A stretch of 64,000 nt of DNA from Actinoplanes flavus (GTDB lineage Bacteria > Actinomycetota > Actinomycetes > Mycobacteriales > Micromonosporaceae). Numbering within the stretch: position 1 is the first letter of the stretch; each line of letters opens with the position of its first letter. A program made the translations under genes and the position numbers. The stretch is taken from the NCBI RefSeq assembly GCF_017592555.1, contig NZ_JAGFNS010000011.1:219430-283429 (forward strand), written 5' to 3'. Shown in pieces: positions 33,190-40,445 of this stretch. The notes below the pieces were generated by a model. The model was not told the DNA's origin, did not search any database, and saw only the letters and a program-made list of their open reading frames with translations.

Positions 33190-34151
33190 TGCGGACCATC
33201 GACTGGGTCAACGGCGCCGTCGAGATCATCGACCAGACCGCGCTGCCGAACGAGGAGCGGGTGCTGCGGCTGCACACCGTGGGCGAGCTGATCGCGGCGA
33301 TCCAGTCGCTGGCGGTCCGCGGCGCGCCGGCGCTCGGTGTCGCCGGGGCCTTCGGAGTGGCGCTGGCGGCCCGGGTCCACTCCGACGATCCGGCGGCGCT
33401 GTCGGTGGCCGTACGGAAGATCGAGAGTGCGCGCCCGACGGCGGTGAACCTGGCCCGTGGAGCCCGTCGTGCCGCCGCGCTGCTCCCGCACGGGCCGGAG
33501 GCCGTGCTGGCCGAGGCCTGCCGGGTCCGCGACGAGGAGATCGAGGCGTCGGCGGCGATGGCGCGGCTCGGCGCCGACCTGGTCGCCGAGCTGTGCGGGA
33601 ACCGGCCCCGGCTGCTCACCCACTGCAACACCGGCGGGCTGGCCGCGGTGACCATCGGCACCGCCCTCGGCGTGGTCGGTGAGCTGCACCAGCGCGGCCT
33701 GCTCGCCGGCGTGATCGCCAGCGAGACGCGGCCGCTGTTGCAGGGCGCCCGGCTCACCTCCTGGGAGCTGACCCGGTGGGGCATCGAGCACCGGGTGGCG
33801 GTCGACTCGGCCGGGCCCTTCCTGATGGCCCGGGGCGAGGTGGACGCGGTGATCCTCGGCGCGGACCGGATCTGCGCCAACGGCGACGTGATCAACAAGA
33901 TCGGGACGTACGCGCACGCGCTCGGCGCACGCCGGGCCGGCATCCCGTTCCTGGTGGTGGCGCCGGAGTCCACGGTCGACGTCGGCACGCCCTCCGGCGC
34001 GCAGGTGGAGATCGAGGACCGGGGTTCGGCCGAGGTCACCGCCTGGAGCGAGGCGGTGAACCCGGCCTTCGACATCACCCCGTACGACCTGGTGACGGCG
34101 ATCGTCACGGACCGTCGCGTGATCCGGGTGGACCGGGGCGAGAGGCCCTAG
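33189..34151 (+). CDS. mtnA: Methylthioribose-1-phosphate isomerase
   Basis: It converts S-methyl-5-thioribose-1-phosphate to the ribulose form in methionine salvage. The 320-residue sequence has all family marks: VRGAPALGVAGAFGVAL, LTHCNTGGLAAV with catalytic Cys (about 144), SETRPLLQGARLTSWELTRWGI, LGADRICANGDVINKIGTYAHA with catalytic Asp (about 224). It overlaps the M48 gene (TGATG) and, convergently, the DinB gene by 4 bases. No other salvage genes are in the window; deoD at 38348 is a purine enzyme, not MTA phosphorylase. Confidence 0.95.
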   Translation: MRTIDWVNGAVEIIDQTALPNEERVLRLHTVGELIAAIQSLAVRGAPALGVAGAFGVALAARVHSDDPAALSVAVRKIESARPTAVNLARGARRAAALLPHGPEAVLAEACRVRDEEIEASAAMARLGADLVAELCGNRPRLLTHCNTGGLAAVTIGTALGVVGELHQRGLLAGVIASETRPLLQGARLTSWELTRWGIEHRVAVDSAGPFLMARGEVDAVILGADRICANGDVINKIGTYAHALGARRAGIPFLVVAPESTVDVGTPSGAQVEIEDRGSAEVTAWSEAVNPAFDITPYDLVTAIVTDRRVIRVDRGERP

Positions 34152-34717
34152 TCCTTCTTCCAGGGCTTCATCCACGGCGACTCCGGCCAGCCCTCGGCGG
34201 CCGCCATCAGCGGGTACGCGGTGGCGCCGTCGACGGTCTGCCGGATCACGTCGGCGTGCCCGGTGTGCCGTGCCGTCTCCTGGATGAGGTGCAGCAGCAC
34301 CCACCGCAGCGACCAGGCGTCGTACTCCTTGGGGTTCCACGGCACCGAGTGGTCGATCGGCACCGGGTGGTCGAGGTCGGCGATGTCCCGGACCGTCTTC
34401 TCGGTCGCCTCGGCCACCCGGTCGTAGTACGCGAACAGCTCCTCGACGCTCTCCCCGTCGGCCATCGTGAAGTTGCGCTCGTAGGCCTGGTAGTCGATCG
34501 GCTTCGTCTCACCCCGGACGGTGGACATCCAGCCCTCCTCGGTCGAGGCGCAGTGCTTGATCAGCCCGCCGACGCTGAGCTCGCTGGCACTCGGCGTGGC
34601 CCGCAACTGTTCCGGGGTGAGCCCGTAGGCGGTCAGCTTGATCACGTACCGCATCTGGGTGAGGTAGGCGAGCAGACCGTCCTGCTCATCGGTGACGGGG
34701 CGAACCTGACCGGGCAT
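34148..34717 (-). CDS. DinB-family protein (DUF664-type)
   Basis: A 189-residue four-helix protein of the DinB/mycothiol-transferase-like superfamily. The metal ligands typical of the family are visible: H in LIKHCASTEEGW, and HLIQETARHTGHADVIRQ. In actinobacteria such proteins can be thiol-S-transferases using mycothiol or act in stress responses. ATG 34717 follows GAGGAG. Confidence 0.88.
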   Translation of the reverse strand: MPGQVRPVTDEQDGLLAYLTQMRYVIKLTAYGLTPEQLRATPSASELSVGGLIKHCASTEEGWMSTVRGETKPIDYQAYERNFTMADGESVEELFAYYDRVAEATEKTVRDIADLDHPVPIDHSVPWNPKEYDAWSLRWVLLHLIQETARHTGHADVIRQTVDGATAYPLMAAAEGWPESPWMKPWKKD

Positions 34718-34758
34718 CGAAACTCCTCAGCGGTGGCTTTCTGGCGTCACCCACCACG

Positions 34759-35703
34759 CTAGGAGATGAAGAGGTCAGATCCTGGCCGCATGGCGACAAC
34801 CTCGGCGCCGGTCACCGATGTCACCCATCCGCCGGCCCGGCCCAGCGCCAGAAGCGCCTGCACGTCGGCCGTCACCGTCCGGATCGAACCAGGCGCCGGC
34901 GGCCAGGCGCGCCGGGCCTGGGAGGCGTGCTCCAGATATCGCGCCAGCTCGGACACCGGATCCCGGAGCAGCAGGTCCTTCTCCAGCTGCTGGAGCTCGC
35001 CGATCAGCAGGTGCAGCTCCCGCTGCACGGCGCTCCAGTTGCCCCCGCACATCGCCGCGGTCAGTTCGGGACGGGTCGCGGCCACCCGGGTGCCGTCCCG
35101 GAACGATCCGGCCGCCAGCGTCCCGGCCAGCGGGTTCCCCAGCAGCTGCTGCGCCAGCACGGCCGCGAACAGATGCGGCACATGACTGATCTGGGCGACC
35201 GCGGTGTCGTGCTCGGTCGCGGTCACCGGCACCACGCGCGCGCCCATCGAGGTGAACAACGCCGCCAGCGACAGCCAGTCGGTCAGGTCGGTGTCGTGCG
35301 GCTCCAGGCAGAGCACCCAGGCACAGCCGTCGAACAGGCCCGCCTCCGACGCCGCGAACCCCGAGGTCTCCTTGCCGGCCATCGGATGCCCGCCGACGAA
35401 CCGGAAACCCTTCATCAGGTCCCTCACGGGACCCTTCACCGAGGTCACGTCGGTCACCAGGCCGTCGTGACCGGCCATCTCGGCGATCACCTCGGGCAAC
35501 ACCGTCAGGGGTACGGCCAGAGCGGTCAGTTCCGTGCCCCGGACCGCCTCGCCGACCGTGCCGGCGACCCGGAACCCGGCAGCGCGAGCCGCCTCCCGGG
35601 TGGCCGGGTCGGCGTCGTAGCCCACCACGTCGTGCCCGGCCGCGGCGAGCGCCCGCAGCAGGGAGCCACCGATCAGCCCGAGTCCGATCACCGCTGTGCT
35701 CAC
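34759..35703 (-). CDS. tyrA: Prephenate dehydrogenase
   Basis: It catalyses NAD(P)-dependent oxidative decarboxylation in tyrosine synthesis. The Rossmann motif is GLGLIGGSLLRAL (7-19); prephenate residues lie in DVTSVKGPV, GGHPMAGKETSGF, and SHVPHLFAA. The 314-residue length suits a monofunctional enzyme without an ACT domain. GTG 35703 is the start. An arogenate preference cannot be excluded. Confidence 0.93.
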   Translation of the reverse strand: MSTAVIGLGLIGGSLLRALAAAGHDVVGYDADPATREAARAAGFRVAGTVGEAVRGTELTALAVPLTVLPEVIAEMAGHDGLVTDVTSVKGPVRDLMKGFRFVGGHPMAGKETSGFAASEAGLFDGCAWVLCLEPHDTDLTDWLSLAALFTSMGARVVPVTATEHDTAVAQISHVPHLFAAVLAQQLLGNPLAGTLAAGSFRDGTRVAATRPELTAAMCGGNWSAVQRELHLLIGELQQLEKDLLLRDPVSELARYLEHASQARRAWPPAPGSIRTVTADVQALLALGRAGGWVTSVTGAEVVAMRPGSDLFIS

Positions 35704-35713
35704 GACGCAGAGC

Positions 35714-36469
35714 CTAGGCCTGGCAGTTGTTCTTGCGCTTCCAGGTGGCGACCGACGCGACCGGGCTCTTCTGGCCGTCCTTACGCCACGACGCCAGGTA
35801 GGTGTAGGGCCAGACCACGCCGCGCCGCACCTTCCAGTCGCCGGTCTTCGCGCACGGCGGCGAGATGCCGTAGTGCAGGTGGCAGACGTCGTTGGCGTTG
35901 CCGGTCTTGCCGGTCAGGCCGAGCAGCTGCCCCGCCTTCACCCGCACACCGGCCCGGATGCCGGACTGCACCTTGCTGAGATGCGAGCCGTAGTAGCGCA
36001 CCCCGTCGTCGCCCAGGATCGACACCGACAGCCCACCGTTGGCCGGGCCGTCCGGCTTCCCCTCGACGTAGGTGTCGGTGAGGCTCACCTCCAGCACCCG
36101 TCCGCTCGTGGTGGCGACGAACGGGGAGCCGCAGTTCACGAAGATGTCGGTCGCCGGGTACTTCGAGTGGGTGTCGTGCCAGTCGACGTTCGACGCGTCG
36201 ACCGGGAAGACGTACTCGACGTCGGCCGCGGCCGTCGCGCTCGCCGACGGCTTCACCGGCGACGCGGGCGCGCTGGGGGAGGCGCTCGGGGCGGGAGCGG
36301 CGCCGGCCGGGGCCGAGGGGGCCGCCGCCGGATCGGCCGAGGACGCCTGTGCCGCCGGGTCGACGAACTGCGGGGTCGAGGCCGGCGTGGCCGACCCGTT
36401 GGTGGACCCGCAGCCGGCCAGGCAGACCGCCGCGATCGTCAAACCAGTGAGGGTACGGAGTGAACGCAC
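35714..36469 (-). CDS. M23-type peptidase-domain lipoprotein
   Basis: A 251-residue lipoprotein: lipobox CLAGC with lipidated C20, a Pro/Ala/Ser linker (about 25-85), then a LytM/M23 domain: WHDTHSKYPATDIF (His and Asp zinc ligands), VCHLHYGI (HxH). It probably cleaves or binds peptidoglycan peptides at the cell surface; LytM proteins can be active or activator types. Zinc ligands are conserved here, so activity is plausible. The stop lies 10 bases before the tyrA start on the same strand. Confidence 0.9.
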   Translation of the reverse strand: MRSLRTLTGLTIAAVCLAGCGSTNGSATPASTPQFVDPAAQASSADPAAAPSAPAGAAPAPSASPSAPASPVKPSASATAAADVEYVFPVDASNVDWHDTHSKYPATDIFVNCGSPFVATTSGRVLEVSLTDTYVEGKPDGPANGGLSVSILGDDGVRYYGSHLSKVQSGIRAGVRVKAGQLLGLTGKTGNANDVCHLHYGISPPCAKTGDWKVRRGVVWPYTYLASWRKDGQKSPVASVATWKRKNNCQA

Positions 36470-36576
36470 CGCGACATCCTGGCAGATGACCGGAAATCGT
36501 GCAGACCGCGTACCGGTGGAGGGGTTGGCTAGGCTTCATCGGGAGCGTGGCGTGATCGGGAGGAGGCGGGCGACAG

Positions 36577-36978
36577 ATGGCGGACCGGCAAGGTTCCTGG
36601 CCCGCGGCCCTGCCGCCACCACCGGGCTACCTTCCGCCGCGCAACGTTCCACCACCGTCCCCGCCGTTCACCGCGATGCCGCAGCGGCCCACCTACCGCG
36701 AGCCCCACCCGGTCACCGCGGGCCCGGTCCTCATCGGGCTGTCCGCCACCACGGCCTGGTTCGTGCTGTTCGGCAGTCTCGGGAGCAGCCTGACGTCGTA
36801 CGCGTGGTGGACCATCGGCGCGGCGCTCGCCGCCTGGGCGGTCGCCGTGTTGCTGGCCCTGTTCGGCGACCGTGGCGTGGCCGTCGGCGTGGCCGTCGCG
36901 AGCGGTCTGGCCCTGTCGATCGCGCTGCTGTTCGTCACGTTGCGATGGGTGGCCACCTACGACTTCCCGCTCTGGTGA
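36577..36978 (+). CDS. Small membrane protein with Pro-rich N-terminus
   Basis: A 133-residue protein: a Pro-rich cytoplasmic head (residues 1-46, PPPPGYLPPRNVPPPSPP), then three hydrophobic helices (about 48-68, 74-95, 100-121). Such Pro-rich multi-pass proteins are common in actinobacteria, and I know no function. GGGAGGAGG lies upstream of ATG 36577. It is divergent from the M23 lipoprotein gene. Confidence 0.75.
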   Translation: MADRQGSWPAALPPPPGYLPPRNVPPPSPPFTAMPQRPTYREPHPVTAGPVLIGLSATTAWFVLFGSLGSSLTSYAWWTIGAALAAWAVAVLLALFGDRGVAVGVAVASGLALSIALLFVTLRWVATYDFPLW

Positions 36979-37080
36979 GACGACCACCACACGTGCCCTC
37001 TCGGTAGCCCTGAGCAGTGGTTCTGCCGATGTGGCCATCGACCCTTGACGAACGTCGTACGGCTCGGCACTCTCGGCTTC

Positions 37081-37248
37081 ATGGCCCCCTCGCCAGAACG
37101 GCTCGACCCCGATCGCTGCCGTCGACGTCTCGAACTTCTGGCGGCTCTCGCCCAGGCGAAGTCGTCCCGTGAGTCGATGCCCTCGCAACGTCTCCGTGGC
37201 ATACGGCTCCGCGAGCTGATCGCCACGAGACGTCGCCTGGTGAGCTGA
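37081..37248 (+). CDS. Possible small Arg-rich leaderless protein
   Basis: A 55-residue basic protein (PERLDPDRCRRRLELLAALAQAK... RLRGIRLRELIATRRRL). There is no ribosome site before ATG 37081, but TTGACG at 37045-37050 and CACTCT 17 bases later place a transcription start near the ATG, as for a leaderless gene. Third-position GC is lower than in neighbours. It could be a false gene. Confidence 0.35.
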   Translation: MAPSPERLDPDRCRRRLELLAALAQAKSSRESMPSQRLRGIRLRELIATRRRLVS

Positions 37249-37338
37249 CTTCGAGTCCGTCAAGGCGTGGCGCGATGCGCCCGCCGTCGTACCCGCTACC
37301 GTCAGGCGCTGAGAGATTAGAGTCGCGTTGGGGGAATC

Positions 37339-37842
37339 GTGTCGATTTTCGCTGCCGCTGTCGCCCGTGCCAAGAGCGGATGGACGGCGTCGGAGCTGGA
37401 CCTTTCTGGCCTGGCCGACATCGACGAGGTGGTGGACGCGCTCCGGGATGCCGAGCCGGACGCCGACCTCGCGGTGTTGTTCGTCGAGAGCGACGACGAG
37501 TACCTCGCCATCCTGCGCCTGGACGAGGGCGAGGACCTGCGGGTCTTCGGGTCCGACTCGGCCTTCGCCGAGGAGTCGCGGATCGGATCGGTGCTGCTCG
37601 GTGAGGTGGAGACACCGGCCCTCGGGCTGGACGACCTGGGGTCGGGTGACGAGGACGACAAGCCGGCCGAACCGGACGCCGACCCGGTCGGTGACGCCGA
37701 ACTGCTCGGCGATCTCGGGTTGAGCGCGCAGCGCCTGCTCGCCCTGTGCGGCATGGAGGGGATGCTGCCCTCCGACGTCACCGCCGAGATCTGCCAGCGG
37801 ATCGGCTGCGGGGACGAGATGGAGGAGCTGCGCGAGGCGTGA
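37339..37842 (+). CDS. tRNA adenosine deaminase-associated protein
   Basis: A 167-residue acidic protein always found next to tadA in actinobacteria. Visible features: alternating acidic stretches (ELDLSGLADIDEVVDALRDAEPDADLAVLFVESDDEYLAILRLDEGEDLRVFGSD), a disordered acidic middle, and a conserved C-terminus (LGLSAQRLLALCGMEGMLPSDVTAEICQRIGCGDEMEEL). Its function is unproven; coupling by a 4-base overlap (GTGA) with tadA suggests a partner. Confidence 0.88.
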   Translation: MSIFAAAVARAKSGWTASELDLSGLADIDEVVDALRDAEPDADLAVLFVESDDEYLAILRLDEGEDLRVFGSDSAFAEESRIGSVLLGEVETPALGLDDLGSGDEDDKPAEPDADPVGDAELLGDLGLSAQRLLALCGMEGMLPSDVTAEICQRIGCGDEMEELREA

Positions 37843-38285
37843 TACGCCGCAGACAGCACGAGGAGTGGATGCGGCGCGCGCTGGCCGTCGCGTCCACCTC
37901 GCCCGACGACGTCCCGGTCGGGGCGGTCATCCTCGGCCCGGACGGCGCCGAGCTGGCGTCCGCCGGCAACGAGCGGGAACTCACCGGTGATCCCACCGGG
38001 CACGCCGAGATCCTCGCCATCCGCCGGGCCGCCGCGCGGCTGGGCGAGTGGCGGCTCGAGGGCTGCACCCTGGTGGTCACCCTGGAGCCGTGCACCATGT
38101 GCGCCGGCGCCCTGGTCCTGGCCCGGGTGTCGACGCTGGTCTTCGGCGCGTGGGAGCCCAAGACCGGGGCGGTCGGGTCGCTCTGGGACGTGGTCCGGGA
38201 CCGCCGCCTCAACCACCGTCCGGAGGTCTACGGCGGCGTCCTGGAACCCGAGTGCGCGCGGCTGATGCGCGACTTCTTCCGCTGA
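37839..38285 (+). CDS. tadA: tRNA-specific adenosine deaminase
   Basis: It deaminates A34 to inosine in tRNA-Arg(ACG), an essential decoding step. The zinc site is H55-A-E57 (GHAEILA) and C85/C88 (PCTMC); E57 is the proton shuttle. Of 148 residues, full length. The GTG start overlaps the stop of the associated gene. The convergent hairpin at 38304 separates it from deoD. Confidence 0.95.
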   Translation: MIRRRQHEEWMRRALAVASTSPDDVPVGAVILGPDGAELASAGNERELTGDPTGHAEILAIRRAAARLGEWRLEGCTLVVTLEPCTMCAGALVLARVSTLVFGAWEPKTGAVGSLWDVVRDRRLNHRPEVYGGVLEPECARLMRDFFR

Positions 38286-38303
38286 GCGATCCAAGCTGCT
38301 GCC

Positions 38304-38334
38304 AGCGTTGTCCGAACGGAGTTCGAACAACGCT
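38304..38334. terminator. Bidirectional terminator between tadA and deoD
   Basis: AGCGTTGTCCGAAC and GTTCGAACAACGCT pair over 14 bp with one mismatch, around a 3-base loop, between two convergent genes. Confidence 0.85.
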
Positions 38335-38347
38335 CACAGCCAGCCGG

Positions 38348-39061
38348 TCACGCGTCCGCGATCGCTGTCGCGAGACCGATCTTCACCATGTTGCTGAAGC
38401 CCTGCTCGCGCTGGGCCGACTCCATCGCCTCGCCGCGCTTGATGTGGTCGCTGACGGTGAGGATCGTCAGCGCCTTGGCGCCGTAGCGGGCGGCGATCGT
38501 GTAGATCGCGGCGGACTCCATCTCGACCGCGAGCACCCCGTAGTCGGCGAGGGCGTCGTACAGGTCGGGGCGGTCGGTGTAGAAGGCGTCGGCGGCCAGG
38601 ATCGGGCCCACCCGGATCGGGACGCCCTGCGCCTCGGCCACGTCCACCGCGGTGCGCAGCAGACCGAAGTCGGCGACCGGCGCGTAGTCGATCAGACCGT
38701 CGAACCGGGCCCGGTTCATGTTGGAGTCGGTGGCCGAGCCGATCGCCGCGACCACGTCACCCAGGTTGAGGTCCATGGCGAGGGCGCCGCAGGAGCCGAT
38801 CCGGATGACCGACTGCACGCCGTACTCGTTGATCAGTTCGTGGGTGTAGATGGAGGCCGACGGCATGCCCATGCCGGAACCCTGCACCGAGACCCGGACA
38901 CCCTGCCAGGTGCCGGTGAAGCCGAGCATCCCCCGGACCTGGGTGTAGCAGACCGGGTCCTCCAGGAAGGTCTCGGCGATCCACTTCGCCCGCATCGGGT
39001 CGCCGGGCAGCAGCACCCGTTCGGCGATGTCCCCGGGCTTGCCACCGATGTGCACGCTCAT
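38348..39061 (-). CDS. deoD: Purine-nucleoside phosphorylase, DeoD type
   Basis: It cleaves purine nucleosides with phosphate. The 237-residue length and motifs fit the hexameric bacterial class: LLPGDPMRAKWIAE (phosphate binding), GFTGTWQGVRVSVQGSGMGMPSASIYTHEL, RIGSCGAL, VEMESAAIY (nucleoside binding), TVSDH (catalytic Asp). Transcribed away from the tRNA-Ser gene. Confidence 0.95.
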   Translation of the reverse strand: MSVHIGGKPGDIAERVLLPGDPMRAKWIAETFLEDPVCYTQVRGMLGFTGTWQGVRVSVQGSGMGMPSASIYTHELINEYGVQSVIRIGSCGALAMDLNLGDVVAAIGSATDSNMNRARFDGLIDYAPVADFGLLRTAVDVAEAQGVPIRVGPILAADAFYTDRPDLYDALADYGVLAVEMESAAIYTIAARYGAKALTILTVSDHIKRGEAMESAQREQGFSNMVKIGLATAIADA

Positions 39062-39176
39062 GCGATTTCTCCGTCTTCCGTGTCGATAAGGACGATCTTG
39101 CCAGGTCAGCCGGGTCGCGGCGGGTTATGGGTGACCCGGCGGCAAGCACGCTTGGGCGTCGGGTAACGTACTTCCC

Positions 39177-39266
39177 GGTGGTGTGTCCGAGTGGCCTAAG
39201 GAGCACGCCTCGAAAGCGTGTGAGGGTTTACGCCCTCCGCGGGTTCAAATCCCGCCGCCACCGCCA
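39177..39266 (+). tRNA. tRNA-Ser (CGA)
   Basis: The acceptor GGTGGTG pairs with CGCCACC (one G-T wobble), followed by G73 and an encoded CCA. The anticodon loop CTCGAAA carries CGA. The long variable arm (GTGAGGGTTTACGCCCTCCGC region) is typical of tRNA-Ser, and the T-arm is GCGGG-TTCAAAT-CCCGC. Length 90. Confidence 0.95.
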
Positions 39267-39268
39267 CG

Positions 39269-39299
39269 AGAGAGCCCGGTCCGATGGACCGGGCTCTCT
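39269..39299 (+). terminator. Terminator of tRNA-Ser(CGA)
   Basis: AGAGAGCCCGGTCC and its complement form a 14-bp perfect stem with a 3-base loop, followed by GTCTTT. Confidence 0.9.
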
Positions 39300-39597
39300 G
39301 TCTTTAAGACCGCGATCCTGTTACGCTCCGTCGCCGGTTGGCGGGTCGGCCGAGCGCCGGAGGCGCGGCTCATCCGTTCGGACGTTCTCCATGATCAGCC
39401 CGCATGTTGTAACGGCTGTGTTACGTCGCAGTTCAGAGCATGGAGTCACGGTGCGTAGCCGGACATGCGCGGCCCTAATGCATAGGGTGTCGCGCAAGTC
39501 ACGCTGGCAAAATATACCGGATCAGACAATGTGGTTCCGACCTGGCGGCGAGAAGAATTCACAGAATCACTCGACCCAGGTTCGTCGATGTCTGTCC
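39300..39597. other. Non-coding gap after tRNA-Ser(CGA)
   Basis: No supported gene. The right half is markedly AT-richer than its surroundings (AAAATATACC, AGAAGAATTCACAGAATC). An inverted repeat GTAAC-N6-GTTAC lies at 39409-39424, within a GlnR-like or other operator context. Nothing else is recognised. Confidence 0.5.
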
Positions 39598-39609
39598 TAG
39601 ATTTGACAC
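39598..39609 (+). promoter_or_regulatory. Leaderless-type -10 box
   Basis: TAGATT (39598-39603) is followed by 6 bases and then GTG 39610, the spacing expected if transcription begins at the start codon. No ribosome site precedes the GTG. No convincing -35 is visible. Confidence 0.5.
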
Positions 39610-39819
39610 GTGAGAGTTGAGCATCACTGGTGGAATGGCGACGTCCGGCTCGCGCGCCGGGACGTCTACGTCCGCACGGACGGCGCGCTCTGGGAGGTCG
39701 AGGCCCAGATGGGCGGCCCCGAGGGCAAGTCGAAGGTGCAGCAGTGTCCCGGCAAGGCGTCAGCGATGATCCTGGCCGACGCGTGGCGTGGTCCACGCTG
39801 GCGGTGGCGCGAGCTCTAG
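39610..39819 (+). CDS. Small hypothetical protein, probably leaderless
   Basis: A 69-residue protein, VRVEHHWWNGDVRLARRDVY... LWEVEAQMGGPEGKSKVQQ... ADAWRGPRWRWREL. Tryptophan and Arg are frequent; no signal peptide or TM segment. The regular pattern suggests one small beta domain with a C-terminal helix. Preceded by a leaderless-type -10. I do not know its function. Confidence 0.65.
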   Translation: MRVEHHWWNGDVRLARRDVYVRTDGALWEVEAQMGGPEGKSKVQQCPGKASAMILADAWRGPRWRWREL

Positions 39820-40010
39820 GAGCCGCGCCAGGAGCCCCCCAAAGGCTGCGCCGCAAATGCTTGACTTTGAACCGGCCAGCCTCGAAACGGGCCGGATCCC
39901 ACATGGGGTCCGGCCCGTTCGTGTTTGTCTGACGCACGCTCTGTCCGGTGTGTGGCGAAGTTCTGGATCTAGCCTGAAATTCCCATCACACGGGTAGGAA
40001 GCCGATCATC

Positions 40011-40352
40011 ATGCACGCCACTGTCACCGATCACCGCTCCGATGTCGCCGTGCTGCACCTGCGCGGCGAACTGGACGCCGACACCGCCGGTCAGTTGTCC
40101 GCGGCCCTGGCCGGCCTGCTGGAGCGCCCGGTGCCGCGGATCGTGGTCGACCTGACCGGGCTGAAGTTCTGCGACTCGGTGGGATTGAGCGCGTTCATCA
40201 CGAGTAAACAGGTGATCTCCGCGCGCGGCGGGTGGCTGAGTTTCGCCGGCGCCAATCCGTTCCTCGCGCAGCTCATGGAAACGGTCGGTCTGAGCCGATA
40301 TTTTGCGATCTTTCCCGAAGTCGACGACGCGATTGCGGCCGCTCAGATCTAG
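40011..40352 (+). CDS. STAS-domain anti-sigma factor antagonist
   Basis: A 113-residue SpoIIAA-like protein. The phosphorylatable Ser is S56 in LKFCDSVGLSAFI, and the rest follows the fold (VAVLHLRGELDADTAGQLSAAL, RIVVDLTGL). It should bind an anti-sigma kinase and release a sigma factor when unphosphorylated. No kinase or sigma gene is nearby, so its partner is elsewhere. AGGAAG lies 11 bases before ATG. Confidence 0.93.
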   Translation: MHATVTDHRSDVAVLHLRGELDADTAGQLSAALAGLLERPVPRIVVDLTGLKFCDSVGLSAFITSKQVISARGGWLSFAGANPFLAQLMETVGLSRYFAIFPEVDDAIAAAQI

Positions 40353-40445
40353 GCCGGGACGGTTTCGTCGCCACGAATGACCTGGCGTTTCCCGAATGGT
40401 GGGAGCTAGGCATCGGGCAATGTGCGCGGCTGCCAAGATCCGCAC

